64,000 nt of DNA from Nemertoderma westbladi. Taxonomy: Eukaryota; Xenacoelomorpha; Nemertodermatida; Nemertodermatidae. Positions 9,871 to 19,829 of the stretch are shown one piece after another. Position 1 is the first letter of the stretch; every line of letters begins with the position of its first letter. The translations under genes and the position numbers were made by a program. The notes under the pieces were generated by a model. That model was not told the DNA's origin. It saw nothing but the letters and a program-made list of their open reading frames with translations, and made no database searches. The DNA lies in the NCBI GenBank assembly GCA_032718475.1, contig JAUCBJ010000697.1:45723-109722 (forward strand), in the 5' to 3' direction.

Positions 9871-9933
9871 CACTAAGACTAGGACCGAGGGAAAATCTGG
9901 GGAACATTAGGTAGGCTAAAATCTGAGCGAACA

Positions 9934-10699
9934 GTGGGTAATTAAATAATATACTGTAGGGATTTATATTGTCGTGTATAATTATTGTGAATATTTGGTT
10001 TATATTGATTTGGGGAAGCCCAAAATTATTCTCAATCAGGGTTCAACAGGGTTCAATATTGTTGACCAGGTTCAACAGAGTTCAGTTACATTAAAGAGTA
10101 TATCCAACTAATGCAGCTTTTTCTCAACCGCAACCCTGCATCTCAGAAATCATTCCTTCTCCAAAATCAATATCCGGTGACTGGCCGGGGCTCAGTGGTC
10201 TGTAAAGTCACGTCTCCAGCATCGGCGTTTTTCCCCCCTGGTGTTGGGATAACGGCAACAAAATTAAGAATAATTAATGCGGTTAATTTTGACAGGGTGT
10301 CAAAATTAAGAATAATTACGGTCAACTTCAACTGGTGGAAGTTGAGAATCCTTCAATACTCTTCAAAAACTCTCTACGTGCTTGCCAGCACCCACTACGA
10401 GGAAACTCTGGTATTTGAGTTGAGACGAAGTCGTGGTTTAATTAATCAACAAACTCGATCTAACCAACTCGTAGTCGGCAGATCACATATTTGGAGAGTT
10501 GTTAACAGGGAATGGAAGTATCGATTACACCCATTGATATAATCCAAGTTGAGCCAGGAATCTGGCACGTCGAAGTTGAAGTACAAGGAACGAACGTCGG
10601 ACGATTCAGGATTACCGTTCGGGTGGTCCAAGCTGAGTACAATACCTACGAGGAACTGTTTTATGACATCGCGTATCTAGCTATCGACGAGGTGTTACA
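9934..10699 (+). other. 5' leader of element D
   Basis: This is the noncoding stretch between the LTR end and the gag start. It holds GGTTCAACAG-type short repeats (about 10037-10085) and a 17-base word AAAATTAAGAATAATTA repeated at about 10259 and 10304. No tRNA-complementary primer binding site was identified with confidence. GTGGGTAATTAA follows the LTR directly. A 143-codon open frame (10111-10542) has no recognisable features. Confidence 0.45.
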
Positions 10700-10703
10700 A
10701 TGA
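10512..10703 (+). CDS. Small ORF overlapping the gag start (ATGA)
   Basis: This is a 63-residue acidic ORF of unknown function. Its TGA stop overlaps the gag ATG by the ATGA arrangement at 10700-10703, which elsewhere can support termination-reinitiation. It could be a genuine small leader protein or a chance frame; A and B show no obvious counterpart. Confidence 0.3.
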   Translation: MEVSITPIDIIQVEPGIWHVEVEVQGTNVGRFRITVRVVQAEYNTYEELFYDIAYLAIDEVLQ

Positions 10704-13300
10704 CGACAAATAACGTATCCGATACCGACGAGATGGATCACCACACAGACTCGGAAGCCGACGAGGTACCAAACGTCAAGAACATGACCCGTCGGCTAGG
10801 GGCTCTCAAAGGCGGAGTAACCCGAGCGTATCAACGGATGGAGAAACAACTCAAGGGAGTCAAAAACCCCCTCAATGAGGTACAAACTCAGCTCCAAAGT
10901 ATCCGAAATATCCTACAGCGGTACGAAAGAATGATACAGGCGTACCAAGAGCTCGTTCCCTCCACTGATCAGGAAAACTACCCCAAGTTGGAAGAACACG
11001 TTGTACATCTAGATGGGTTCCGCAAACAACACCGGAGGACCCTCAGCCTTGTGAGAGGCTATGAAGAACAGTATTACAAGAGGGCTGAAAGAACAGACGC
11101 GGAATCAGTACGATCCTCCAGCATCAGGACAGCAGTACATCGAAAGAGAACGGGGTCCGCTAGAAATCAGCACTCCAGCGCTAGGAGCGAGATATCCGGC
11201 TCAGCGCACAGTTCTCAAGGGGGGCCGCCACTCCGAGACCAACTGCGAGAACGGAAGGCATTAGCCCTCAAAGCTCGGATGGAAGATGAGTATATTCAAC
11301 TGCAAGCCGAGCAAGATATATTAGCCGCCGAAATGCAAAAACGGGAGGCCGAACAAGAGGTCGAACGGCGGGCCGAGCAACATAGACAGGAGGCTGAACA
11401 ACGTGAACGAGAGGCCAGACAAGAGATCGAACAACGTAAATGGGAAGCAGAAATGCGTAAACAACACGCCGAGGCCCAAGCAATTCTCACCCACAAAAAG
11501 AATGCGGATATTGCGAAACTCGCGGAATACGAAGCCGCACTTATAGAACGAGATATTCAACTATACGAGGACTGGGAAAGGGATATAGATCAGGAATATG
11601 AACCAATCCCGGTACCGGAATTAGAGAAGTCACTTTCACCAACAGCGGCGAAACTTCCGAAACCCGAGATCCCGCCTACCATACAGTCTACCTTATCGGC
11701 ACAAGCACCGGTGTTCCATCTCCCACCGGTTACGCTTAAAAATGAGGAACCGTATTTCCCATCCAACCCCACAGCAACGAGTGTACCCAAGTACGAGCCT
11801 GAAAGGGACTCGGAACGGGACGCCACTCCTCGATCCAACAACCCGTTCACATCCACACCACAAACCCGTAGTCGCGTCATCATTAAAACTCCACCTACCA
11901 TTGATCCATCGAGTATGGGAGAGAGTGCCAATAACTATAACCCTCCGAACCACTCCAGTTCGGACAACATCGGCATTATCCGGGCATTGGAAAACCGCCT
12001 CTCCATGCCCAAGATGGAGATCCGCACCTTCGAAGGAGATCCCGTCGATTACCTCAGATTCAAGAAACGGTTCTTTGCGCAGATTGGATCAACGGACATA
12101 GCCGATGCACAGAAACTGGTATATTTATCGCAATACCTGGGTGACAAACCACGCCGAATCATCGCTTGTTTTGAGGGAGGTTCTCATGAAGCATACTACG
12201 ACGCATGGAAAACTCTAGACAAAAGATACGGAAATACCGGGACTATAATTAATAAAACTCTAGAGAAACTGATACAAGACGCGGGATCACTAGGGGACCC
12301 ACAGAACCTCCAGGAATTTTCAGATTCCATGAAGGATGCCTACTACACTCTGAAACCCTTAAATAAGGAGGACCAGGTGAACAACATTCTAAACCTCCGA
12401 CAGATCGCCCGGAAGTTCCCCGGATGGCTGCAAAGTAAGTGGGCCTATAAATGCGTAGATCTCCGGCACAGACATCCAGATCGAGATCCCAGCTTCCTCG
12501 AAATGTCGGCATTCCTGGACGATATCTCCGAAGCCATGAATGACTCGATGTTCTCGAAACAGAGTCTCGCCAAGTTGGACGCAATGGAGAGCAATTACCA
12601 GAGCAGGGCACCCACTCCAAACCCAAGATTCCGCCCTACTCCTGTGAGTGCGATGGCCATCAGTATGGCTGAGGACTCGGATGACGAGGATTACGAGGAA
12701 CCGACCTTAGCAGAAGAATGGGCATGCTACCTAGCGAATTGGGCACCCGAAAGGGAAGGCACCACAGCCTCCCCTATATGTCTCTTCTGCGGAGAGAAAC
12801 ATAAGTTGGAATTCTGCGGAAAGTTCCAGTTTGCTGAACTCGTCCCACGCTTCGAGGCGATGATGAAACACCGAGGATGCTTCCGGTGTCTTGGAACAGG
12901 TCACTACGTTCGGGATTGCGACCAAAGGTCGTGTTGTGCGGTTTGTAACGACCTACGTCATCACACGCTCCTCCACATCCCCGCGAACTTCGACTTCACT
13001 ACCCTCCCCTTTCGGATCGAAGCCAAGCGAAGAGGAGAAACGAACCACGTTTCCAAAGGAACCCGGATTACCCAACGGAGAGAAACCAATCCGTTTAAAA
13101 TCTCCACCGATAAACCACAAGTAACCAACATTTCAGCCACGATTAATCTTATAAATCGCCGCTACATGGTCTTCGCAAAGGTAATCCCGGTAAGGATTCA
13201 GGGAGTCGGCAAATCCCTGACGACGCTCGCGTTCCTTGATAATGGGTCTGACGGAACCATCATCGACCGGGATTTCCTCGAGCAACTCGGCCTAGAATAG
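10700..13300 (+). CDS. Gag-protease ORF of BEL/Pao-like element D, truncated by a nonsense codon
   Basis: This is the structural and protease polyprotein that packages retrotransposon RNA. A charged coiled coil of Glu/Gln/Arg-rich heptads occupies residues about 185-290. A Pro/Ser linker follows, and the capsid-like BEL/Pao gag core (DUF1759-like) spans about 430-640 with IRTFEGDPVDYLRFKKRF. Zinc knuckles lie at about 693-770 (CLFCGEKHKLEFC; CFRCLGTGHYVRDC; CCAVC). The retroviral-type protease begins with FLDNGSDGTIIDRDFLEQLG near residue 846. A TAG (13298-13300) replaces the TAT at the matching point of element C, ending the ORF. The homologous sequence continues to 13407 and is then replaced by minisatellite. 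Confidence 0.9.
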   Translation: MTTNNVSDTDEMDHHTDSEADEVPNVKNMTRRLGALKGGVTRAYQRMEKQLKGVKNPLNEVQTQLQSIRNILQRYERMIQAYQELVPSTDQENYPKLEEHVVHLDGFRKQHRRTLSLVRGYEEQYYKRAERTDAESVRSSSIRTAVHRKRTGSARNQHSSARSEISGSAHSSQGGPPLRDQLRERKALALKARMEDEYIQLQAEQDILAAEMQKREAEQEVERRAEQHRQEAEQREREARQEIEQRKWEAEMRKQHAEAQAILTHKKNADIAKLAEYEAALIERDIQLYEDWERDIDQEYEPIPVPELEKSLSPTAAKLPKPEIPPTIQSTLSAQAPVFHLPPVTLKNEEPYFPSNPTATSVPKYEPERDSERDATPRSNNPFTSTPQTRSRVIIKTPPTIDPSSMGESANNYNPPNHSSSDNIGIIRALENRLSMPKMEIRTFEGDPVDYLRFKKRFFAQIGSTDIADAQKLVYLSQYLGDKPRRIIACFEGGSHEAYYDAWKTLDKRYGNTGTIINKTLEKLIQDAGSLGDPQNLQEFSDSMKDAYYTLKPLNKEDQVNNILNLRQIARKFPGWLQSKWAYKCVDLRHRHPDRDPSFLEMSAFLDDISEAMNDSMFSKQSLAKLDAMESNYQSRAPTPNPRFRPTPVSAMAISMAEDSDDEDYEEPTLAEEWACYLANWAPEREGTTASPICLFCGEKHKLEFCGKFQFAELVPRFEAMMKHRGCFRCLGTGHYVRDCDQRSCCAVCNDLRHHTLLHIPANFDFTTLPFRIEAKRRGETNHVSKGTRITQRRETNPFKISTDKPQVTNISATINLINRRYMVFAKVIPVRIQGVGKSLTTLAFLDNGSDGTIIDRDFLEQLGLE

Positions 13301-13407
13301 GAACCTTGTAAACGGCCCATACAAACCATCACCGATAACAGAGAGGTAGAGTCTGGGGAGGTGCAACTCCAAATGGAAGGAGTAATGAAGGGCTACGAGA
13401 CGGTCAA
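13259..13407 (+). repeat. Block duplicated from the start of the window (element C/D overlap)
   Basis: This block matches positions 1-146 with a single visible substitution, which makes the TAG stop at 13298-13300. It proves that the left and right BEL/Pao pieces belong to the same recently multiplied family. Homology stops abruptly at the minisatellite boundary. Confidence 0.95.
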
Positions 13408-15868
13408 CCACTCCTAACTCCTAACCACTCCTAGTCTTATTACTAAGTTACTAAGCCTACTAACCAGTCCTAGTCTTATTACTAAGTTACTAAGCCTACT
13501 AACCACTCCTAGTCTTATTACTAAGTTACTAAGCCTACTAACCAGTCCTAGTCTTATTACTAAGTTACTAAGCCTACTAACCACTCCTAGTCTTATTACT
13601 AAGTTACTAAGCCTACTAACCAATCCTTGACTTATTACTAAGTTACTAAGCCTACTAACCACTCCTCGTCGTATTACTAAGTTACTAAGCCTACTAACCA
13701 CTCCTATTCTTATTACTAAGTTACTAAGCCTACTAACCATTCCTAGTCTTATTACTAAGTTACTAAGCCTACTAACCAATCCTTGACTTATTACTAAGTT
13801 ACTAAGCCTACTAACCACTCCTCGTCGTATTACTAAGTTACTAAGCCTACTAACCACTCCTATTCTTATTACTAAGTTACTAAGCCTACTAACCATTCCT
13901 AGTCTTATTACTAAGTTACTAAGCCTACTAACCAATCCTTGACTTATTACTAAGCTACTAAGCCTACTAACCACTCCTCGTCGTATTACTAAGTTACTAA
14001 GCCTACTAACCATTCCTAGTCTTATTACTAAGTTACTAAGCCTACTATCCAATCCTTGACTTATTACTAAGTTACTAAGCCTACTAACCACTCCTCGTCG
14101 TATTACTAAGTTACTAAGCCTACTAACCACTCCTATTCTTATTACTAAGTTACTAAGCCTACTAACCACTCCTATTCTTATTACTAAGTTACTAAGCCTA
14201 CTAACCATTCCTAGTCTTATTACTAAGTGACTAAGCCTACTAACCACACCTCGTCGTATTACTAAGTTAATAAGCCTACTAACCACTCCTAGTCTTATTA
14301 CTAAGTTACTAAGCCTACTAACCACTCCTAGTCTTATTACTAAGTTACTAAGCCTACTAACCAATCCTTGTCTTATTACTAAGTTACTAAGCCTACTAAC
14401 CACTCCTAGTCTTATTACTAAGTTACTAAGCCTACTAACCAGTCCTAGTCTTATTACTAAGTTACTAAGCCTACTAACCACTCCTAGTCTTATTACTAAG
14501 TTACTAAGCCTACTAACCAGTCCTAGTCTTATTACTAAGTTACTAAGCCTACTAACCACTCCTAGTCTTATTACTAAGTTACTAAGCCTACTAACCAGTC
14601 CTAGTCTTATTACTAAGTTACTAAGCCTACTAACCACTCCTAGTCTTATTACTAAGTTACTAAGCCTACTAACCAGTCCTAGTCTTATTACTAAGTTACT
14701 AAGCCTACTAACCACTCCTATTCTTATTACTAAGTTACTAAGCCTACTAACCACTCCTAGTCTTATTACTAAGTTACTAAGCCTACTAACCACTCCTAGT
14801 CTTATTACTAAGTTACTAAGCCTACTAACCAGTCCTAGTCTTATTACTAAGTTACTAAGCCTACTAACCACTCCTAGTCTTATTACTAAGTTACTAAGCC
14901 TACTAACCAGTCCTAGTCTTATTACTAAGTTACTAAGCCTACTAACCACTCCTAGTCTTATTACTAAGTTACTAAGCCTACTAACCAATCCTTGACTTAT
15001 TACTAAGTTACTAAGCCTACTAACCACTCCTCGTCGTATTACTAAGTTACTAAGCCTACTAACCACTCCTATTATTATTACTAAGTTACTAAGCCTACTA
15101 ACCATTCCTAGTCTTATTACTAAGTGACTAAGCCTACTAACCACACCTCGTCGTTTTACTAAGTTACTAAGCCTACTAACCACTCCTATTCTTATTACTA
15201 AGTTACTAAGCCTACTAACCATTCCTAGTCTTATTACTAAGTGACTAAGCCTACTAACCACACCTCGTCGTATTACTAAGTTAATAAGCCTACTAACCAC
15301 TCCTAGTCTTATTACTAAGTTACTAAGCCTACTAACCACTCCTAGTCATATTACTAAGTTACTAAGCCTACTAACCACTCCTAGTCTTATTACTAAGTTA
15401 CTAAGCCTACTAACCACTCATAGACTTATTACTAAGTTACTAAGCCTACTAACCACTCCTAGTCTTATTACTAAGTTACTAAGCCTACTAACCACTCCTA
15501 TTCTTATTACTAAGTTACTAAGCCTACTAACCACTCCTACTCTTATTACTAAGTTACTAAGCCTACTAACCACTCCTAGTCTTATTACTAAGTTACTAAG
15601 CCTACTAACCACTCATAGACTTATTACTAAGTTACTCAGCCTACTAACCACTCCTAGTCTTATTACTAAGTTACTAAGCCTACTAACCACTCCTAGTCTT
15701 ATTACTAAGTTACTAAGCCTACTAACCACTCCTAGTCTTTTTACTAAGTTACTAAGCCTACTAACCACTCCTAGTCTTATTACTAAGTTACTAAGCCTAC
15801 TAACCACTCCTATTCTTATTACTAAGTTACTAAGCCTACTAACCACTCCTAGTCTTTTTACTAAGTGA
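13408..15868 (-). repeat. 39-bp minisatellite, ~63 copies
   Basis: The unit is 39 bp (CTAACCACTCCTAGTC, then TTATTACTAAGTTACTAAGC and CTA). Because 39 is a multiple of 3, the minus strand stays open for up to 641 codons (13414-15339) encoding a 13-residue repeat (VVSRLSNLVIRLG). Units differ in their variable part (LGV, LGL, IGV, RGV, QGL and LGM types), forming four-unit (156 bp) and two-unit (78 bp) higher-order patterns. No start context or flanking exon is seen, so I treat the open frames as by-products. Confidence 0.95.
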
Positions 15869-16829
15869 CGCAAACAGTAATAAATATATTGATAAAACAC
15901 AATTAAAAAAATTAAAAGTAAAGTTCTCTTTGACCATTTGGATTACCCTCAAAGACTGACGTCTTATTTCCAGTGCGGTCCCCCCAGAACTATACTATAG
16001 AAACTCCCGTACTCATTTAGTTACCATTTAAGTATGCAACCCTTGTTACACGTTATACGTTATGGTAAAAGTTATAACTTGTTGAGTCCTTTTAATCACA
16101 CTGAAATTAATATATATCAAACTGAAACTAACCTATGTTAATTTCATCAGATGTTTGTTTTGCTTCAGCCCAACTTATAGATATAATGATTACAGCAAGA
16201 AATAGTAACATAATTAGTGACTTCATATTTATTAATAATTCAACAATTATTTTCAATACCCAGTTGTTTTAATTGAGAATAAGAATATGTTCCAGAATGC
16301 AATAAATGTAAATATTTCTTCGGTTATCTTTGTACATAAGGGCCGGAGTTAATTAAGCCCTAATTATGACTCCTTAATTCCAATGCCCCCCCCCCCCCCC
16401 CCCCCAGTGGAATTTGGCACTCATTTAGTTTTCATGTTCATGTTTTCATGTACAGCAGTGATGCGCCCTGACTTAGTAGCCTACCCTGACCCCCTTGAGG
16501 AGACTTGAATTCAAGTCAACTAAATTTATCGCTAATAAAAAGTAATAATAAAATGTTCTATTACTCAAAATTTATTATTTATTTTGTGACAATTTATATT
16601 CTTTATATCATGAATTATAATCACATGTTCCTTCCATACTTTCCTTAAATCTAAAATGTAATTTACTAATAATTACTTTTTCTGCTTGTCATTAGTTACG
16701 TGTTATGGAATTTACGCGAACTTAATTATTCTAAAGTGATTGACAATGTTTATGTTGGATTTATCGACAGTTTGGTGCTGTTGAGTTGGTACATAATAGT
16801 CTATCTGCCGTTATTACCCTACCCACAAC
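15869..16829. other. AT-rich stretch with no recognisable gene
   Basis: It contains simple AT-rich sequence and a run of about 20 C at 16386-16405. I see no protein family, RNA gene or element boundary here. Confidence 0.5.
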
Positions 16830-17722
16830 GGAATCTCTCCGACACTGTGCCGAAATCTCTCCGACACTGTGCCGAAATCTCTCCGACACTGTGCCGAAAT
16901 CTCTCCGACACTGTGCCGAAATCTCTCCGACACTGTGCCGAAATCTCTCCGAACTGTGCCGAAATCTCTCCGACACTGTGCCGAAATCTCTCCGACACTG
17001 TGCCGAAATCTCTCCGAACTGTGCCGAAATCTCTCCGACACTGTGCCGAAATCTCTCCGACACTGTGCCGAAATCTCTCCGACACTGTGCCGAAATCTCT
17101 CCGACACTGTGCCGAAATCTCTCCGACACTGTGCCGAAATCTCTCCGAACTGTGCCGAAATCTCTCCGACACTGTGCCGAAATCTCTCCGACACTGTGCC
17201 GAAATCTCTCCGACACTGTGCCGAAATCTCTCCGACACTGTGCCGAAATCTCTCCGACACTGTGCCGAAATCTCTCCGACACTGTGCCGAAATCTCTCCG
17301 ACACTGTGCCGAAATCTCTCCGAACTGTGCCGAAATCTCTCCGACACTGTGCCGAAATCTCTCCGACACTGTGCCGAAATCTCTCCGACACTGTGCCGAA
17401 ATCTCTCCGACACTGTGCCGAAATCTCTTCGACACTGTGCCGAAATCTCTCCGAACTGTGCCGAAATCTCTCCGACACTGTGCCGAAATCTCTCCGACAC
17501 TGTGCCGAAATCTCTCCGACACTGTGCCGAAATCTCTCCGACACTGTGCCGAAATCTCTCCGACACTGTGCCGAAATCTCTCCGACACTGTGCCGAAATC
17601 TCTCCGACACTGTGCCGAAATCTCTCCGACACTGTGCCGAAATCTCTCCGACACTGTGCCGAAATCTCTCCGACACTGTGCCGAAATCTCTCCGACACTG
17701 TGCCGAAATCTCTCAGACACTG
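16830..17722. repeat. 22-bp satellite, ~40 copies, open in all six frames
   Basis: The unit is GACACTGTGCCGAAATCTCT plus CC (22 bp), with a few 21-bp variants reading GAACTG in place of GACACTG (near 16950, 17015, 17149, 17325 and 17453). Three units make 66 bp, or 22 codons. No stop occurs in any frame, so all six frames stay open over about 0.9 kb. The plus-strand frames read the same 22-residue period (SDTVPKSLRHCAEISPTLCR plus NL). No gene is inferred. Confidence 0.95.
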
Positions 17723-17883
17723 CCGACATGACTAAAATTCAACGGTGACATCACGCCGACACTGAGCCGACACAACGCCCACAAACAAAATGACAAAACG
17801 GATTTCTAGTAATTGGGACCAAACAACAGTTAGTCAAAGTTAATATCATCGCAATCAAAGTTGGCAATCATAGTACTGAACCA

Positions 17884-18348
17884 ATGAAAAATGTTCGAAA
17901 TTTGGGTGCCTATTTTGACTCAACAATGTCAATGGAAACTTTCGTTAGTCGAACATCTAGTGGTGTATCATATCACTTAAGAAATCTTCGGAAAATACGG
18001 CCATATCTTACACAATTGGCAGCAGAAAAGCTAGTTCATTCCTTGATATCAAGTCGTTTGGATTACTGTAATTCACTTTACTATGGCATCGCTGAATATC
18101 AATTTTGATCGATTACAAATATGGCTGCACGCCTCGTGACCCGTATACAAAAGTATGATCATATCACACCGATTCTAAAACGGCTTCATTGGTTGCCTGT
18201 AAGACAACGCATTGAGTTTAAAATACTGTTGCTAGTATACAAGTCAGTTAATGGTCAATCTCCAGATTATATTCAAGAATTAACCCACAATTGGGTGTTA
18301 AATGGGGTGCGTGTAAGTCTAAGAAATTTGGTGCATATGATGGTGTGA
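17884..18348 (+). pseudogene. CR1/L2-superfamily LINE reverse transcriptase C-terminal fragment
   Basis: The frame encodes VRNLGAYFDSTMSM, a spacer, LVHSLISSRLDYCNSLYYGI, and, after small frame disruptions near 18107-18121, MAARLVTRIQKYDHITPILK and LHWLPVRQRIEFKILLLVYK. These are hallmark C-terminal motifs of jockey/CR1/L2-type LINE ORF2. The endonuclease and catalytic RT motifs are missing. It is an old 5'-truncated fragment broken by at least one frameshift. Confidence 0.85.
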
Positions 18349-18412
18349 AGCAGGGTGGTATTTGTTCTTCATACTTCTTTAATGTTTATATGGATGACCT
18401 AACGAAATCATT
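18291..18412 (+). pseudogene. Short RT fragment of a different LINE
   Basis: The frame reads GVKQGGICSSYFFNVYMDDL, the strand before the RT catalytic motif (GVRQGG.LSP.LFN in many LINE RTs). It abuts the fragment upstream and does not continue it, so two different LINE remnants are joined here. Confidence 0.6.
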
Positions 18413-18895
18413 ACTACTACTAGGTCGAGCGAACTCGGACAGTGGAAATGAGATCCTTCCAGGCTTCCCGATTCTCCATAGTTGTCGCAATTTCGTTTCT
18501 CCCAAGTTCAGTATCCCTTTCAAGTTGATCTATATATGTTATGGCAGGTCGTCCACGACTACGCTTTCCATGAGTTGGTTGCCAGAGAAGTAGATCTGGT
18601 AAGACCTCGTCTTTACTTCGCTAGCAGTGCCCACTGAATCTTAATCTGCGTTCACGGAGGGTGGTTGATACAGGTGGTATTGTACCATAAAGCTCGGCGT
18701 TTGTCATGTGTTGTCTCCAGCTGATGTTTAGGGCTGCCCATAGTAGTCTTGTGTAGCAACCATAAATTCGTTGATCAAGTGATTTAGTCAGTGTCCAGGT
18801 CTCACCCCCGTATAAAAATACACTTTCCACTGTGGCTCGAAAGAACTTAGTCTTCAGGTGCCTGGAGAGATCTGATTTCCAGATGGTATCCATTT
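18413..18895 (-). mobile_element. 3' fragment of the RTE-like LINE (minus strand)
   Basis: It is nearly identical to 2341-2823 of the full-length copy. It covers the RT C-terminus from MDTIWKSDLSRHL to the 3' end and terminates in the TAG-repeat tail at 18413-18424. It is truncated at its 5' end inside a T-run. It faces the plus-strand copy at 18966-19826, making a long inverted repeat. Confidence 0.9.
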
Positions 18896-18965
18896 TTTTT
18901 TAATCATTACGCCCCCAAGCGAGGCAACTGGGAAATTTAATCATTATTTCAATAAATTCAATAAA

Positions 18966-19826
18966 TAGGATTACGCAATGAGGACGGCCACAAAGGGTGA
19001 AGATCTGGGATTCACACTTCAAGAACGCAGAAGTAGTAGATATCCGGCAACTACAGTCACAGACACCGACTTTGCGGATGACATCGCCCTGCTCTCTAAT
19101 ACGCTAGCAGATGCACAGCTTCTACTAAAGAAAGTGGAGAGGGCTGCTAAGGAGGTTGGATTGCATATAAATGCTACCAAGACCGAATTCATGACCTTTA
19201 ATGTTGATGGAAACTTGACAACCATTGATAATAGTCAACTAAGGAAGGTCGATGACTTCCAGTACCTTGGATCATGGATAGAGAGTAGCAAAAAGGACAT
19301 AGAAGTTAGGAAAGCAAAGGCTTGGGTAGCTCTATCAAAAATGGATACCATCTGGAAATCAGATCTCTCCAGGCACCTGAAGACTAAGTTCTTTCGAGCC
19401 ACAGTGGAAAGTGTATTTTTATACGGGGGTGAGACCTGGACACTGACTAAATCACTCGAACAACGAATTGATGGTTGCTACACAAGACTACTAAGGGAAG
19501 CCCTAAACATCAGCTGGAGACAACACATGACAAACGCCGAGCTTTATGGTACAATACCACCTGTATCAACCACCCTCCGTGAAGGCAGATTAAGATTCAG
19601 TGGGCACTGCTGGCGAAGTAAAGACTAGTTCATACCAGATCTACTTCTCTGGCAACCAACTCATGGAAAGCGTAGTCGTGGACGACCGGCCATAACATAT
19701 ATAGATCAACTTGAAAGGGATACTGAACTTGGGAGAAACGAAATTGCGACAACTATGGAGAATCGGGAAGCCTGGAAGGATCTCATTTCCACTGTCCGAG
19801 TTCGCTCGACCTAGTAGTAGTAGTAG
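18966..19826 (+). mobile_element. 3' fragment of the RTE-like LINE (plus strand)
   Basis: This 5'-truncated copy starts in the RT domain and includes TDFADDIALLS and the full 3' end with its TAG-repeat tail (19812-19826). A GAG-to-TAG change (19626-19628) stops the frame after HCWRSKD compared with the copy at 2350-5391. Its last ~480 bp are the inverted partner of 18413-18895. Confidence 0.9.
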
Positions 19827-19829
19827 ACA

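Larger units (their letters stand above)
8345..9933 (+). repeat. LTR shared by BEL/Pao-like elements C (3') and D (5')
   Basis: The boundaries are inferred from a polypurine tract on the left and a 7-bp terminal inverted repeat: TGTTCGC at 8345 and GCGAACA ending at 9933. That end matches the GCGCGAACA end of the LTRs of elements A and B. It contains an AATAAA signal near its start and a GC-rich higher-order tandem array through most of its length. Only one copy is in the window, so the boundaries are not confirmed by an LTR pair. It lies between ORF2 of C and the gag of D, which fits a head-to-tail tandem with one shared LTR. Confidence 0.65.

Noticed and set aside
13414-15900. 641-residue and shorter minus-strand ORFs with a 13-residue repeat
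   Set aside because: They follow the 39-bp minisatellite exactly; no initiation context, signal or domain is seen.
16386-16405. Poly-C run as a functional G-quadruplex
   Set aside because: It is a plain homopolymer that may vary in length or reflect sequencing noise; no context supports a function.
16700-17748. Six overlapping ORFs of 285-343 residues on both strands
   Set aside because: They are by-products of the stop-free 22-bp satellite. All show only the repeated peptide, with no domain or flanking coding sequence.
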